A DNA stretch of 64,000 nt from Sphagnum magellanicum (lineage: Eukaryota; Streptophyta; Sphagnopsida; Sphagnales; Sphagnaceae), in NCBI GenBank assembly GCA_021904315.1, contig CM038911.1, forward strand, positions 23,595,390 through 23,659,389, written 5' to 3'. Positions 1 through 10,600 of the stretch are shown here, piece after piece. The position numbers were made by a program, and so were the translations under genes. The notes below the pieces were generated by a model. That model did no database searches and was not told the DNA's origin. It was given only the letters and a program-made list of their open reading frames with translations. Position 1 is the first letter of the stretch. Each line of letters begins with the position of its first letter.

Positions 1-121
1 GAGCCTGGTGGAGAGATTCTATGACCCCATAAGTGGCCAAGTCCTGGTTGTTGCAGCTTAGGTGGTTGAGGCAGCAGATTGATCTTGTCAGCCAGGAACC
101 AGTGCTTTTTGAGACTTCTGT
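1..121 (+). pseudogene. ABCB-type ABC transporter, nucleotide-binding domain fragment
   Basis: Two frames give pieces of an ABC transporter ATPase domain. Bases 2-57 read SLVERFYDPISGQVL, the stretch that follows the first nucleotide-binding helix in ABCB (P-glycoprotein/TAP-like) proteins, and then hit TAG. Bases 57-121 read LRWLRQQIDLVSQEPVLF in a shifted frame; this contains the Q-loop (VSQEPVLF). About ten residues that normally lie between the two blocks are missing, so a small deletion has joined them out of frame. Walker A would lie left of the window; the signature motif and Walker B are not seen to the right. This is a broken fragment of a membrane exporter gene. The order of the two blocks is right for the family. 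Confidence 0.8.
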
Positions 122-840
122 TATGTTGCACTAGCAATTCTGCAAGTCTCATTTGCAAAGACATGGCAATGTGTTCAATTAACATTGTTTCTAGAACCAA
201 ACAAAACAACAGGGACTTATTGTGGAGTAGTTTCGTTATCTTACAATCTGCTGTTGACCTGCTCTCATTTCATACTGCTGCAAGTGGGGAACCCCATTGA
301 TCAGTTTTCCACTTGCAGCAGTGATTAGCTGGAACTTCCTCTCTTCATCATGGGGTCTTTAGCTGCAGCAGCTCATAGAACAGCATTCCTGGTTTTTAGA
401 GTGCATCATTATACACATGGCCCCTCCCAATTTCAACATGCTGCTTCTGCCTCTGGTAAGGATGCTTTGCTTTCTATGGCTTGTGATTTGCTGTTATGGG
501 ATGTTGCCTGCTTAACTGTCTTTTGGTTCCTTTCAGTGTATATTTGGGCTATGGATGGAATGCTCTAGAGACGGTAGGATCTCCTTGAAGTTTATGTCAT
601 AGGTTCATGCCTGCAAGGTGACAAAAGTTCTCTGGGTACTCTTTTTACCTTTCAAAAGAAGGTTAAATGCTTTCAGATAGTTCTGTTCAGTTTAAGGGAA
701 ACCAAAAGTTGATCAGATTGTGTTAATATCTCTCACTCTCATGATTATTCAGAATCAGACTCTTCCCTTGGGATAGAACTCTTTTCCACTGGCTGGTGTT
801 GAAGCCTTGACTATGTGTTCCCTCGCTGCTTGGTCGGTGT

Positions 841-1132
841 GCAGATGAGAAAATTGCTCTTATTGGTGTGATCAAGACTCTCTTTGAGGACTTGATGTAC
901 ACATTTGTATTCCTTTGGACACCTGCACTGTTCAAATAAACCGATCATTCCTCATGGGTTCGTCTTTGCCACCTTCATGCTAGCCTCAATGCTGGGCAGC
1001 TCTCTGGTGTCATGTCTTCTGACACAGTCAGATTTTAAGGTGGAAAGCTACATGCAGATAGTTTTCCTTGTTGTAGCTGTTCCTCTGTCTTCCAGTGCCG
1101 ATAAGTGTACGTGTTCCAGAATTCCCTTTTAA
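841..1132 (+). pseudogene. MFSD5-like major facilitator (molybdate-anion transporter family) fragment
   Basis: Bases 841-930 read ADEKIALIGVIKTLFEDLMY followed by TFVFLWTPAL, then TAA. A shifted frame from about 935 continues IPHGFVFATFMLASMLGSSL and KVESYMQIVF before TAA at about 1130. These blocks match the central transmembrane part of plant MFS_5/MFSD5 proteins, where a cytoplasmic DEKI segment leads into helix 7 and the PHGF-(I/V)-FATFMLASMLGS helix. The frame change near 931 plus the internal TAA make it a pseudogene. No upstream or downstream exon was found. It sits 0.7 kb from the ABCB fragment and 0.13 kb before an epimerase fragment, all in the same orientation. Confidence 0.8.
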
Positions 1133-1257
1133 CTGAACTGTCTATGTGACCTGGTATCCTTGGAATCCTTCTTTTGGGAAGGATGGTTTTACTGTTAGAA
1201 ATATCACTGTTTGCATATGCGAAGGGGCTTCCAAAGGGAACTCATTACCTAACTGAG

Positions 1258-1768
1258 GACAATGGGTGCAGAAGAAGGGCTAACTCCAGCACTTCTTGAG
1301 CAGCCTGTGAAGTTGGATGATTGGAGGGGACTCAACCACATGGCTAAAGGGGCTCATAATCTATATGGAGTTTCAATTGTTGCAGATGAGAGAAGCTGAA
1401 GTGTCAAAGATGCAGCACAAATTGTTGAAGAAGGGTTGGTGGATGTTGTGAACATAAAGCTGAGTAGATTGGGAGTCCTTGCTGCACTAGAGGTAATTTC
1501 ATGCATGTCTGCACACAGTGTGCTCATTCATGTAACTTGAGATGGGGTGTTTCCTGATTGTTTTTCTGTGACAAGTGTGATTGATTGATTGCCTGCTTAT
1601 ATGTTATGGTTGAGAGTTGAGTACATTCTTGAGTACATGCACTATTGCGGAGAATATGTGGTGGCTGTGGTGGCAGCCAGGCATTCTGCTCACAATATGG
1701 GGGATGGTGGAAGCTCACCTTGCCATGGGCTTCACTGCACACATGGCTGCTGGCCTTGGCTGCTTCAG
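1258..1768 (+). pseudogene. L-Ala-D/L-Glu (dipeptide) epimerase-like, enolase superfamily, two exons
   Basis: Two well-preserved exons of the mandelate racemase/muconate lactonizing enzyme C-terminal barrel. Exon 1258-1492 contains LEQPVKLDDW, GVSIVADE and DVVNIKLSRLGVL: the ExxP/ADE metal-ligand strands and the NIK catalytic-lysine strand of dipeptide epimerases. It ends at a good donor, GAG|GTAATTTC. Exon 1681-1768 follows CAG|GC and reads GMVEAHLAMGFTAHMAAGLG, the next conserved block, and ends at CAG|GT. One TGA interrupts the first exon just after ADERS; an AGC-CGA to AGC-TGA change would explain it. Neighbouring exons are not visible. Splice sites are kept, so the copy came from genomic DNA, not from mRNA. 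Calling it an epimerase rests on motif memory; another enolase-superfamily subgroup is possible. Confidence 0.75.
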
Positions 1769-1769
1769 G

Positions 1770-4000
1770 TAGTTTTGCCCAAATCAACTCTCAAATCCAC
1801 CCCCTGAAAAACAGCAGCTGGGCTGGCTACATATTGTAACTGCTTCTGATTTAAGTTCATCTTGTGATGGAAGTTTTGCATATCTGTTCTGTGAACCAAG
1901 GCCCAGATCTGTGTACTTGAGGTTTAGAGTTTGCTCCCTTGGTCAAACCAAGTCCCAATGGTGTAGCTCAGGGTGGATACCATGCTAATGTTCCTTACCA
2001 TCCACCAAATGCATGCTCCTGTCCCAAGTACTGTATGTCCAACTTTGCTTGACTAGTGTGACTACAATGCCTAGACAATATTCACACAACTTGTGGACCA
2101 CTAACTTTGCCTACATGTGGTTGTCTTATCTGTAGCCAATGGACCCTATTTACTCATTGGCTACAGGATCAGGACATGGAGGGTCACTGTTATGGCTGAT
2201 GTGTTCCTCCCCACAAATACTATGATCAAATGCACTTGGTACAGATTCAGTTCTAACAAGGTCAGCAATATATGATTCTTACACCTTAAAACCTTGGAAC
2301 TGACATTCAGAACATAGAAAGCATCTGCAGGAGGGGCATTAGATGGCTTTTCTTTTTCATCTCATGAGCCTCTGTAATTTTCTCACCAGACATTCTGTGA
2401 TGCATCATTCTACTTGGTGAACATTCTCGGGCAATGACCTGAATCTGTGTCAATCTACGATAGAAATGTACATAGATGCATTGGTGAATCTTGATGAAGA
2501 ACATGGTATAGATGCCCCTGCAGTCAGACTGCACATGAACATTCTGCCCGTGAAACTGATCTGTTCGGAGTGGGCCATGTGTTTTGAAATCTTGGTCTCA
2601 GTTTTAAAGCTCAAAGTCACCCTGATTGTTATATTGAGCTCTAGTTGCATAGATGGCAAGGAAAGAAGCTGAGTTAGATGGTAAGATAAAGCAAACCTTG
2701 CCATCTGAAGGGGATGAAGAGTGACATAGTGTGGTCATAGATGGCTGACAATCATTAATGGACAAGTGGCATCTTCTTTTTTGCAGACTTGTTTGCTTAC
2801 CCTAAGCTTTGTCATGCAAAAGTTTTGCAAACATTATCTTATAGGTGGTAAAATGGCCCAAAACAAGAATATGTGAATATTTGGAAAATGGGTTTTTCAA
2901 TGCTACCCATGAACCAGAGCAAGCAATGTTTAAGCCACAAGCAATGTTGTTTACAGTGTGATTTGCAACATAGGGTACGTATTCAAGCTTTTAAAAGGTG
3001 TTGAAATACTCTTATGGAAATAAGTTGTGGATGAATGCCATTTCACCATTTTAAATGTGGGCCAGCCTTCAACACTATTCAACCTTTCACTAGGTTGCAT
3101 CATAAGGGTAGTTGGTGAAAATGCCATAATTTTCATCTCATTATTCATAGAGAATTGATTAGTTCCCAATTAATTGCCTAAAGTTATTGAACTCATTTTT
3201 TGAAGGATGTTGGTTCCTTAAACCAAACAAAATACATTGATCATCTGGTGGTGCAATAAGGGTGATTCAATGAAATCTGGATTTTTGAGTGGGCAACGAT
3301 ATCCAAATCATGCTTCCTCTTTGGAAAAGTTCAAAAGTCAACTCATTGCAATAATTTTATATTGCAATCCTAGATAGTTGCTACAATCGGAATGGCATTT
3401 CAATAGGATTGAATTAATTTATGATATAAAACCAAAATTCTTTTCAACAAAATGTGATGAATAGCTTTTTAAGTGTGTAAGGAATAAGTCAATGAATTGT
3501 GTGCTTCAAGGGCTTTATAAGCTTCACAGCCTTTTGTGAATTGTGGGAAAAATGTTCACCAAATCTGATTAATTTAAAATCTCAACAAAAACCAAGACAA
3601 AACTTATTGCATCCTTGTTCAAATTAATGCACCTTGACAAAAAAATTGTCCTAATCAAAGTCATAAACAAGTTACAATCTTAGGAAACTCTCACAAAGAA
3701 AATGGGATTCTAGTATACATGGGACAGTAATTGGAAACCAATTTGTATCTTCATCATGAAACTAAAAGAATTTCATGTTTAAATATATATATATATATAC
3801 ACAAGTATGAGAGATGTGGTATAATTCTCATTAAACTATGAACAAGTGAATGTAGTTGCCCATATGAAAACAATTCCTCACAAATTTTTGAGCTTTAAAC
3901 ATATTTATACCATTCATATTACAATATTGCTTTTAATGACAATTTTAAAAATAAAAAAGGTTTGCAATCTATGTAAGATTATACAACATACAATAGATAA
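1770..4000. other. Gene-free stretch
   Basis: No family was recognised. Short open frames at 2307-2704 on both strands have no domain I can name. A (TA)n microsatellite lies at about 3783-3800. The right part is the likely 3' flank of the minus-strand CR gene that ends at 4001. Confidence 0.4.
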
Positions 4001-5203
4001 TTAACATGTACAAGAAACCCCATAGCTCTTAGATGTATGATCAATCTTTGGAGATGGATGGAATTTCAAACCATCCAGAAAACTCAACCTCGAATCTATC
4101 TGATGGAAAGTGGTAAAGACCTCTAGACAATCTACCTCTTTGCCCATTCGGCTTTTGCCAATGTAACTCTTGCTTTTGATTTCAAGTCCTTTGTGGCCTT
4201 TGGTGGATTGGCCTATGTGGATGGGCATTTCCACTTCTGGAATAATCCAATTCATTGACCATGATACATCATTTTCTATGTTTAAACCTGGAGGCACCCA
4301 TTTTATACATGCCTTTTTCATGAAAACTTTGCGGTTGTGACGGTGTTTTGGAAGCTTGCCAATCGTCACTTGCATGGCTCCAATGTACATATGGCAACCT
4401 TTTGATTCACGTCTGAATCCCATCATAACTGCATCTACAACCTTGTAGGTTGTTGATAGTGGCACAGCCATGAACAAAGCTTCCTCTTTGCTACCTTTCA
4501 CAAACTCCATGTGAAGATCTTCCATTGTTGATTGTTCAGATCCACTTTCTAGCTCTAGCAATGTTGGACAAATATTCCTTGTCATATTTCCAAGTGGTAA
4601 AACTAAGGGGCGTTCTACAATAATCCCTACTATAGCTCTTTCCACTAATGCTCCCCCTATTACAGGAAACTTTCGACCATGCATCCCATACTCTCTTTTG
4701 ATGGTGTTTAAGCAAGTTGTGTCAAAAAATCTTGCATTTTGGTTGTATTTTTGGAGTTGACGAACCAATTCACTACCAACCAACCCACAAGACGGCTCAC
4801 CAACACCATTCGCAATTCGAAAATACCGGGTATCGATGTCATCTAGTGGCTTGATCATGGGCAATCCAAATAGGTATTTAGTGATACCATCAACGAATTT
4901 AGACAATTTTCCTTTCTCTTTTGCATTCTCAAATTGGTTCCCTATGTCATCTCTCATCTTTTCAAATGCAGGTTGCGCTTGCAAAACTTTCAAAGCAGAT
5001 TCAAACGAGACTTTTTCCCCTTTTGTCGTTTGTTGAATGGTCTCTTTGAGTGCATCATACCATGCTGACAAATACAATGGCAACCTTCCAGTTGCATCCA
5101 ATAATATTTGGATCTCCATCTCATCGAATAATTCTTTGGTTGTGTCACCATATGTCATGGAGCCCACAAATTTCCACTTGCTCCAACATTCCAATTCTTC
5201 ATC
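4001..5203 (-). CDS. CR (Crinkler/RHS-type) protein, last exon: NTPase lid plus endonuclease-like C-terminal domain
   Basis: An uninterrupted exon of about 400 codons ending at TAA (4001-4003). It begins at acceptor TCTAG|GATGAAGAA (intron ends at 5204), in the same phase (0) as the donor of the upstream exon. Residues 25-50 (TGRLPLYLS) match the lid of the CR NTPase. Residues 118-140 (DDIDTRYFRIANGVGEPSCG) match the hallmark linker of Crinkler/RHS proteins. Then GGALVERAIVG (E185), VPLSTTYKVVDAV (D254) and MYIGAMQVT (Q275, T277) follow the E...D...QxT layout of the restriction-endonuclease-like domain of this family. Known biology: CR proteins act as nuclear-targeted effectors or genome-conflict proteins in oomycetes, fungi, trypanosomes and other eukaryotes. 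A role in this plant is unknown. No stop or frameshift is seen, unlike the repeats around it. Confidence 0.75.
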   Translation of the reverse strand, partial: DEELECWSKWKFVGSMTYGDTTKELFDEMEIQILLDATGRLPLYLSAWYDALKETIQQTTKGEKVSFESALKVLQAQPAFEKMRDDIGNQFENAKEKGKLSKFVDGITKYLFGLPMIKPLDDIDTRYFRIANGVGEPSCGLVGSELVRQLQKYNQNARFFDTTCLNTIKREYGMHGRKFPVIGGALVERAIVGIIVERPLVLPLGNMTRNICPTLLELESGSEQSTMEDLHMEFVKGSKEEALFMAVPLSTTYKVVDAVMMGFRRESKGCHMYIGAMQVTIGKLPKHRHNRKVFMKKACIKWVPPGLNIENDVSWSMNWIIPEVEMPIHIGQSTKGHKGLEIKSKSYIGKSRMGKEVDCLEVFTTFHQIDSRLSFLDGLKFHPSPKIDHTSKSYGVSCTC

Positions 5204-5589
5204 CTAGACAATTGAACCTTATTATTGGTATTCTCGATAAGACATAATTCACTTGCATTAAAGATTTGTTATTAGACTTACAAGTGATCCTAACAAATTG
5301 GAAACAAATTAATGATATTGTCACAAAAACATACTCAATTATTCCACTAGTTTGTGTTAATATTAAATTCTGGTTTTTATTAAAGCATTTGACACCCATA
5401 AATGTATTTTTTACCAAAGACTTAACATGATGAGATATCCAAAAAAGGTTAATTTGGCAAAAACAATTCATGGTGGACATGCACTTGATGTTTAAAGTTT
5501 CATGGTTGAGATTCCACACATGGATATGAAATTTGTAAGATGTAACATGCACCTATGCCAACAGTCTAGTTGACAAGTCATGAACTAAC
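5204..5589 (-). other. Intron of the CR gene (386 bp, phase 0)
   Basis: On the minus strand the NTPase exon ends FEGFGVE-like at GAG|GTTAGT (last exon base 5590). The next exon starts after TCTAG at 5203. Both borders are GT-AG and the phases agree. The interior has stops in all frames and is AT-rich, as plant introns are. Confidence 0.65.
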
Positions 5590-6504
5590 CTCAAATCCTT
5601 CGTCCCACATAAAAAGTTTTGTCATTTGTCCTGAGCCAAGGATGTTTTTCCTTATAATATCGGAACTAATTATTGATGCAACTCTCACCATACAGTGATT
5701 GCAACAGATCCGCAACAGTAGGGATTTCAAAATGGTGTTTTCATCTTCTTCACCTTCCATGCACTCCCACTGATCTAATATCCAAAGAAGTTGAACTTCT
5801 GTGGATTCGCAAAACATAACTAGGTGATCCACATTTGCACATTTTCGTATTCTTTTAAGGCTTTGTTCATCATCCCCATAAGCAACAATTAAAGCATCTC
5901 GAAGCACAAGAAAGGCACGATCTTGTTGCAATAACCCACAATCCATTATTGATACTACTCGTTTCCTTGTCTGCCCAACTGCTGCTTGGTTATCAAAAAA
6001 CTCTTCCGTGAAATCAGAAACAGCAGCTGCCATCACATGGCTTTTTCCTGTTCCTACTGGACCAACTACAAGTACGTTTCCGATATTCTCACTATAATGA
6101 TTTGGGGATTTGATAGCTTCATAAGATGTACAATATGTTCGTTCCTTTTCCCTAACTAGTTGTAGGATTATATTTCTCAACTTTTGGTATCGCAACCTCC
6201 CCATGTAAGCAAAGCAACCATCTTTTGTGGCAAATCGATTATCAGTGGATGCCCACTTTGCAACTCCATATGCCATAGGAAGATTAAGTTCCATCCACTC
6301 TGGACATGACAATGGGTCTGTGGTTTTCATATGCTCACGTAGACTTGCCATGGAAGAGATCATGCTTTGGGGAAGTAATTTTGCCTTCTTGATGACTGCA
6401 CCCACTTCCCAAAATTGCTGTAACATTCCTTGATTGTTAGAAAATATCAATTCACACATCTTGAATAATTCCCCAATTACAAAGAAAGTTGTCACACCAT
6501 CCAT
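5590..6504 (-). CDS. CR (Crinkler/RHS-type) protein, P-loop NTPase exon
   Basis: A 305-codon open stretch from 6504 down to the donor at 5590. Residues 148-155 are a Walker A motif, GPVGTGKS, preceded by hydrophobic NVLVV. Residues 241-247 are WILDQWE, the DQx(N/E)-type Walker B seen in Crinkler and RHS proteins rather than the DE of most AAA ATPases. MVRVASIISSDI at 272-283 fits the sensor strand. With the next exon it forms a complete STAND/AAA-like NTPase. The ATG at 6504 need not be the gene start, since exons upstream on the same strand also look coding. An alternative start of this exon is acceptor TTCAAG|ATG at 6459. Frames are free of stops, so the gene may be active; transcription is not shown. 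Confidence 0.75.
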
Positions 6505-6607
6505 ATTGAGACTTCACTGATTTATTAAAAGTTCTGACCATAATAATTGGAATTATTGTTTATTACATATGAAGAATTGATTATTAATTCATCAAACTTG
6601 GGTCATT

Positions 6608-6720
6608 TCATCCCATTCCTCTTCTATGGTAGACATTGTGCAAAAATCTTGTTACAGTTTCAAGAAAACGTTTGTCAATACATTCATTTTGCATAGTGAT
6701 GATATTATAAATCAACTTAT
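6608..6720 (-). CDS. Possible middle exon of the CR gene
   Basis: The reading SYEIDKLIYNIITMQNECID then KRFLETVTRFL runs without a stop between the head exon and the NTPase exon and has the helical, charged look of real protein. A phase-1 link from donor GGAG|GTTGTT (6824/6823) to acceptor GATAG|ATAAG (6721/6720) keeps the frame. The 3' border is unsettled: GAAACT|GTAACA at 6656 joined to TTCAAG|ATG at 6459 keeps the frame but uses weak sites. No known domain was identified. Confidence 0.35.
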
Positions 6721-6823
6721 CTATCTCATAGCTTGAAACATCGGTGCACATAAAGGTCCAAAAATTGTGAATTTTTTTGTAAAATGATGAATATGGAATA
6801 TGATAAAAAGGATAAGTAACAAC

Positions 6824-7286
6824 CTCCATTATTGCTAGCAGCCTCCAAGTTCCGTTTTGTTGAACCTTGTTTATCTTGCATTTGTTTGTCTTCAGGTGAT
6901 TCCACACAAAATATAGGAAGAAGAAGTCTAAGTCTAAAAACATCAGTAGCCTTAGGGCTTCGATGTTCATGCCTCATAAACTCCTCTTGCAATGTGTAAC
7001 ATGGTTCAAGTCTTTGTTGCTCCCCCATGTGTAGCACATCAATGTGGTTGTGAAGGGCTTCAATATACATTTGTGTTCCAGAAAATAAATATTCTTCACG
7101 TTCCAACCCTAAACTTTTAATCAATTTTTTCTCTTTTAATCCAAGGAGTGTAAGAATATGATCTCGAGCTTCAAGGACTGTATGATCTGCTCTAAGATGT
7201 AAAATGCGCATCAATGTTTGTTTAATTGTTGGGATATAACATGAAACATAGATCTTCATCTCCATTGTGCATGGTGTTTGATTCAT
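6824..7286 (-). CDS. CR (Crinkler/RHS-type) protein, N-terminal head exon (possibly ubiquitin-like)
   Basis: Open from ATG at 7286 (in-frame TAA directly upstream) to a possible donor at 6824. The first 95 codons alternate strand and helix: MEMKIYVSCYIP, a turn, TLMRILHLRADHTVLEARDH, TLLGLKEKKL, EYLFSGTQMYIEAL and HIDVLHMGEQQRL. This order resembles a ubiquitin-like fold, and many CR proteins outside the oomycetes carry such a head before the NTPase, so the call is inferred from context as well as shape. The last part (about codons 125-155) is rich in charged residues and may be a linker. The ATG at 7265 (MEMKIYV) or 7259 could also be the start. If exons upstream belong to the gene, this start would be internal. 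Confidence 0.5.
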
Positions 7287-7314
7287 TTATGTAGATACAT
7301 ATGTCGTATTGAAA

Positions 7315-7560
7315 TTACTTTGAAGTATTATCACAATTTTGACTTTGATTGAAGACAAACATTCCCCATGTTAGGAATAAGCTTATAACCCATGGTTCTA
7401 CAAGAACTGCATGTCCATTAGGATTGACTCCTTTTATGATTTTTAGAACAACTTGCTTGTTCATTTCAGCTTTTGAAACATGTGCATCATATGAAGTTAC
7501 CAATCATGCAACACTATGCAATTCATCTTGTGATATAACCTGCAAATTTCAATGTACATT
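7315..7560 (-). pseudogene. Possible upstream exon with an in-frame TGA
   Basis: After a good acceptor (TTTGCAG at about 7549) the minus strand reads VISQDELHSVA, one TGA, then LVTSYDAHVSKAEMNKQVVL and KIIKGVNPNGHAVLVEPWVI. The composition is protein-like and GVNPNGHAVLVEPW looks conserved. I do not recognise the family. It could be an earlier exon of the CR gene, in which case the gene would be broken there, or the end of another relic. The TGA could come from CGA by C-to-T. Confidence 0.3.
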
Positions 7561-7609
7561 TAGGGACATTGTGAAATTAGGAATATTTTTTCGATTTTAA
7601 TTGAGCATG

Positions 7610-10600
7610 AATACTGAATTATCTTTTTTTTCCCTCATCAATTTTGTTGTGTAATAGAAATGTGCTTCATTTTCATTGGTGATATGTCAAACGGAATGAA
7701 CAATATCCACAATGTCATGTCTTGGTTATGTGTTCAATTTGAATCACGTTCAAAGTCATCAAGTGAAACCAAATTATGAAATATCCATATTTTAATGTTG
7801 GTGATGTGATGTGATAATTCAATTTATAGCTTGTTCATGCAATTTACTATAAAATATTTTCTCAAATGATGTGCTAATCGATTAGATAGTGAATGCCATG
7901 ATCAGGCTTAATAGTTGATTTCTCATGTTGATTCGATACTTACTTTGGGCATCATGTTGTTGGAGTTTAATCCACATATTTGAACTACAATGTCATGGAG
8001 AATCAACAGTTTCATATGGTTCATGTATTTAAATGTGGAATTTAAGTTTAGTATAATTTTAATGTGACCACGATAACATGGTATCAACAAGAAAAATATA
8101 GTTTTTGTTTTAAGGATGAGTCAAGAATTAGTTTGGAGAGTTGATATTGTAGTATCCACTGATATTTCTTCTTGGTAGCCTTGGCCTTCCACCCATTCCT
8201 ATCTCTTGACTCTTTGCAAAAAGGTGATCCATAAATTTCTAGAATCTTGGGGTGGATGAAATGAAAATGTCGTCCAACTTACTCAATTGGCATGCATTTG
8301 CATTGCATGGGCATAGTTGCATCTCAAAATATCAAAATTTAAGTTGTCAAGTGAACAAAACCAATGTCAATTTGATTTTTTTTTCTTTTACAATTTTTAA
8401 GTTGAATTCCATTGGAGAAAATAAACATTAAAATATAAATCATGAATAAAATCATGAAACATTGTGCATTATAGATTTTCAATATGGCTTACGGAACCAT
8501 GCATAAATTTTCAAAAAAATTATTAATGAATGTGATTCAATGTTGATTAAAATAATATACATGGTGATCATAATCATATTTCCAATAATAATATGTTTGC
8601 ATAGTCATGGCAGTTTGTTGGGTGACAAACAAATATAAACTTGGAAAATTTCACATTATTCCAAATATTTCTCAATCTTTTTTTACAAAATGATTGAGAA
8701 TTCACCATTAAAAAGTCACCAATCCCAACCTTAGAATTTTACAATTCATATTTATAAACATATTCAAAAAAGATTTGGTGATAATCAATAAACCCATCCA
8801 AAAAAGAATAGCTTTCATGACTAGCAATTTTGTTACTTGTTTGGGTAAAGCCACAATTTGAGAAAATCAAACCAATGGAATGAAACATGTTGCTAACACC
8901 TTGTTTAGATCTTGGTTCACAATTGTAACATAATTGGGAATGATTCTATGCTTGGCTTGATGAGCAAATGGAATGAATTTGTCAAACTTGATACAATGTT
9001 GAACTAATTGTAGTGGAATCACTTTTATGTCCTTATAGGTCCATGTAAATATGTTTTCAAACTTGTGTGGTAATAATTCCAAAATAAAAGTCTAGTTTCA
9101 TTCAAAATGAAAGTCCAATTTGTTTAACAAGAACCACTTTGGGACATAACCAATATTGGGCAAGTACCCAATTTGACCAATTAGAATTGCCAGTTTTGGT
9201 TAGTAAAATATCAAATTGGAATTAGGTATAATTTATGGAACCAAAATTGGGTTTGAAATTGGATTTAATTTTGGAATCAAAATAAGAACTAAAATCAAAC
9301 CTACACCTAGTTGTGGAACTATAATTTTTTGAAAAGAAACTTTGGGGGTGGGGGGCTTGGGACTAGGGTTAACTAACATTTACCCGTCAAATCTAAACAT
9401 AGGTCTGATTTCTAGAATTAGAATTGAAACCATAACCAAAACATCTTTTTGAGTCATGAAAATTTTAAGTTTTAAAAGTGATTTGTAAATCATTAATTTA
9501 AAAATATTTTGTAACATATGTTGGAAGTAAGTAGTCCTTGTGGCAAGTGACTCCTATTAACCAAATTGGACCCATGGACATTAATCTTTACACACTATGG
9601 TTGTTCCATAGCCCCAAAATTAATATTTTATGGAAATAAAGATTGTCATAAATTCAAGAGGTTCATCATAAATGAGTATAACTTATATTTTATATATAAA
9701 TATTTATATCTTTGTCAAAACATCAATTCGCATACTTTGAAGCAAAGGTTTCACTACAAAAAATAGAATCCCCAAGTAGATTGCATTTAAAAAATCCTAA
9801 TTGGAACCTATTTTTTAAATGAAAAATTAATGTACAATAGTGAAGTTATTTTGTCTTTGATCATTCAAGGAAAAAAATAATCATTTTATAATCATTTTAT
9901 GACAGATTTTGTTGATATTTTAAATTTATTTTATAAGTAGACAACCAAGATAAATTGATTGTCCATTTTATCTTGCTTTTCACCTTACCTCAATCATGAA
10001 AGACATTGGCTTCACATACCCAAGGTCCACCAAGTGAAAGCATCATTGGGTACAAGGAACATCATGCCCTCAATTTAATAGACCCATCAAATTCCATGAC
10101 AATGAAGGAGACAAATAATAAAGGATTTTCATTTGAATTTTTTAATGAATACAAGCCCCGAGTTTTGTATTATCTAAAATTTTAATTGTTCAGCAACAAA
10201 CAATTGAATTTTGATACAGACAATGAATGCACAAGGAAAAAATAACAAGAATGTAGCACAAGGGATTCCTTTGGTCAGGAACACAAAAGGAACAATTTTT
10301 AAAAATTTTACGTAAGCCTTTAATTTCTAAGAGGGTCAAAATGTATTGAAAGGAATCAACAGGGGGTTTAAAAAAAGGAATGCACAATTTTTTGACTTGA
10401 AATAAAAATTTCATAAAAATGACATTTTTGCAACAAGTGTTATAAAAAATGTTTAAAATTTACATCATTTTAAAAAATTCTTAATCATTATTGAATACAT
10501 GTGAATTTTTTAAATGTGGAAATTCCTTGCATATCCTATGTTTTGTCTTGAAAATTTTCATAATTTTAAATCATACTAGAATAATGTTTAATTTTTTGTA

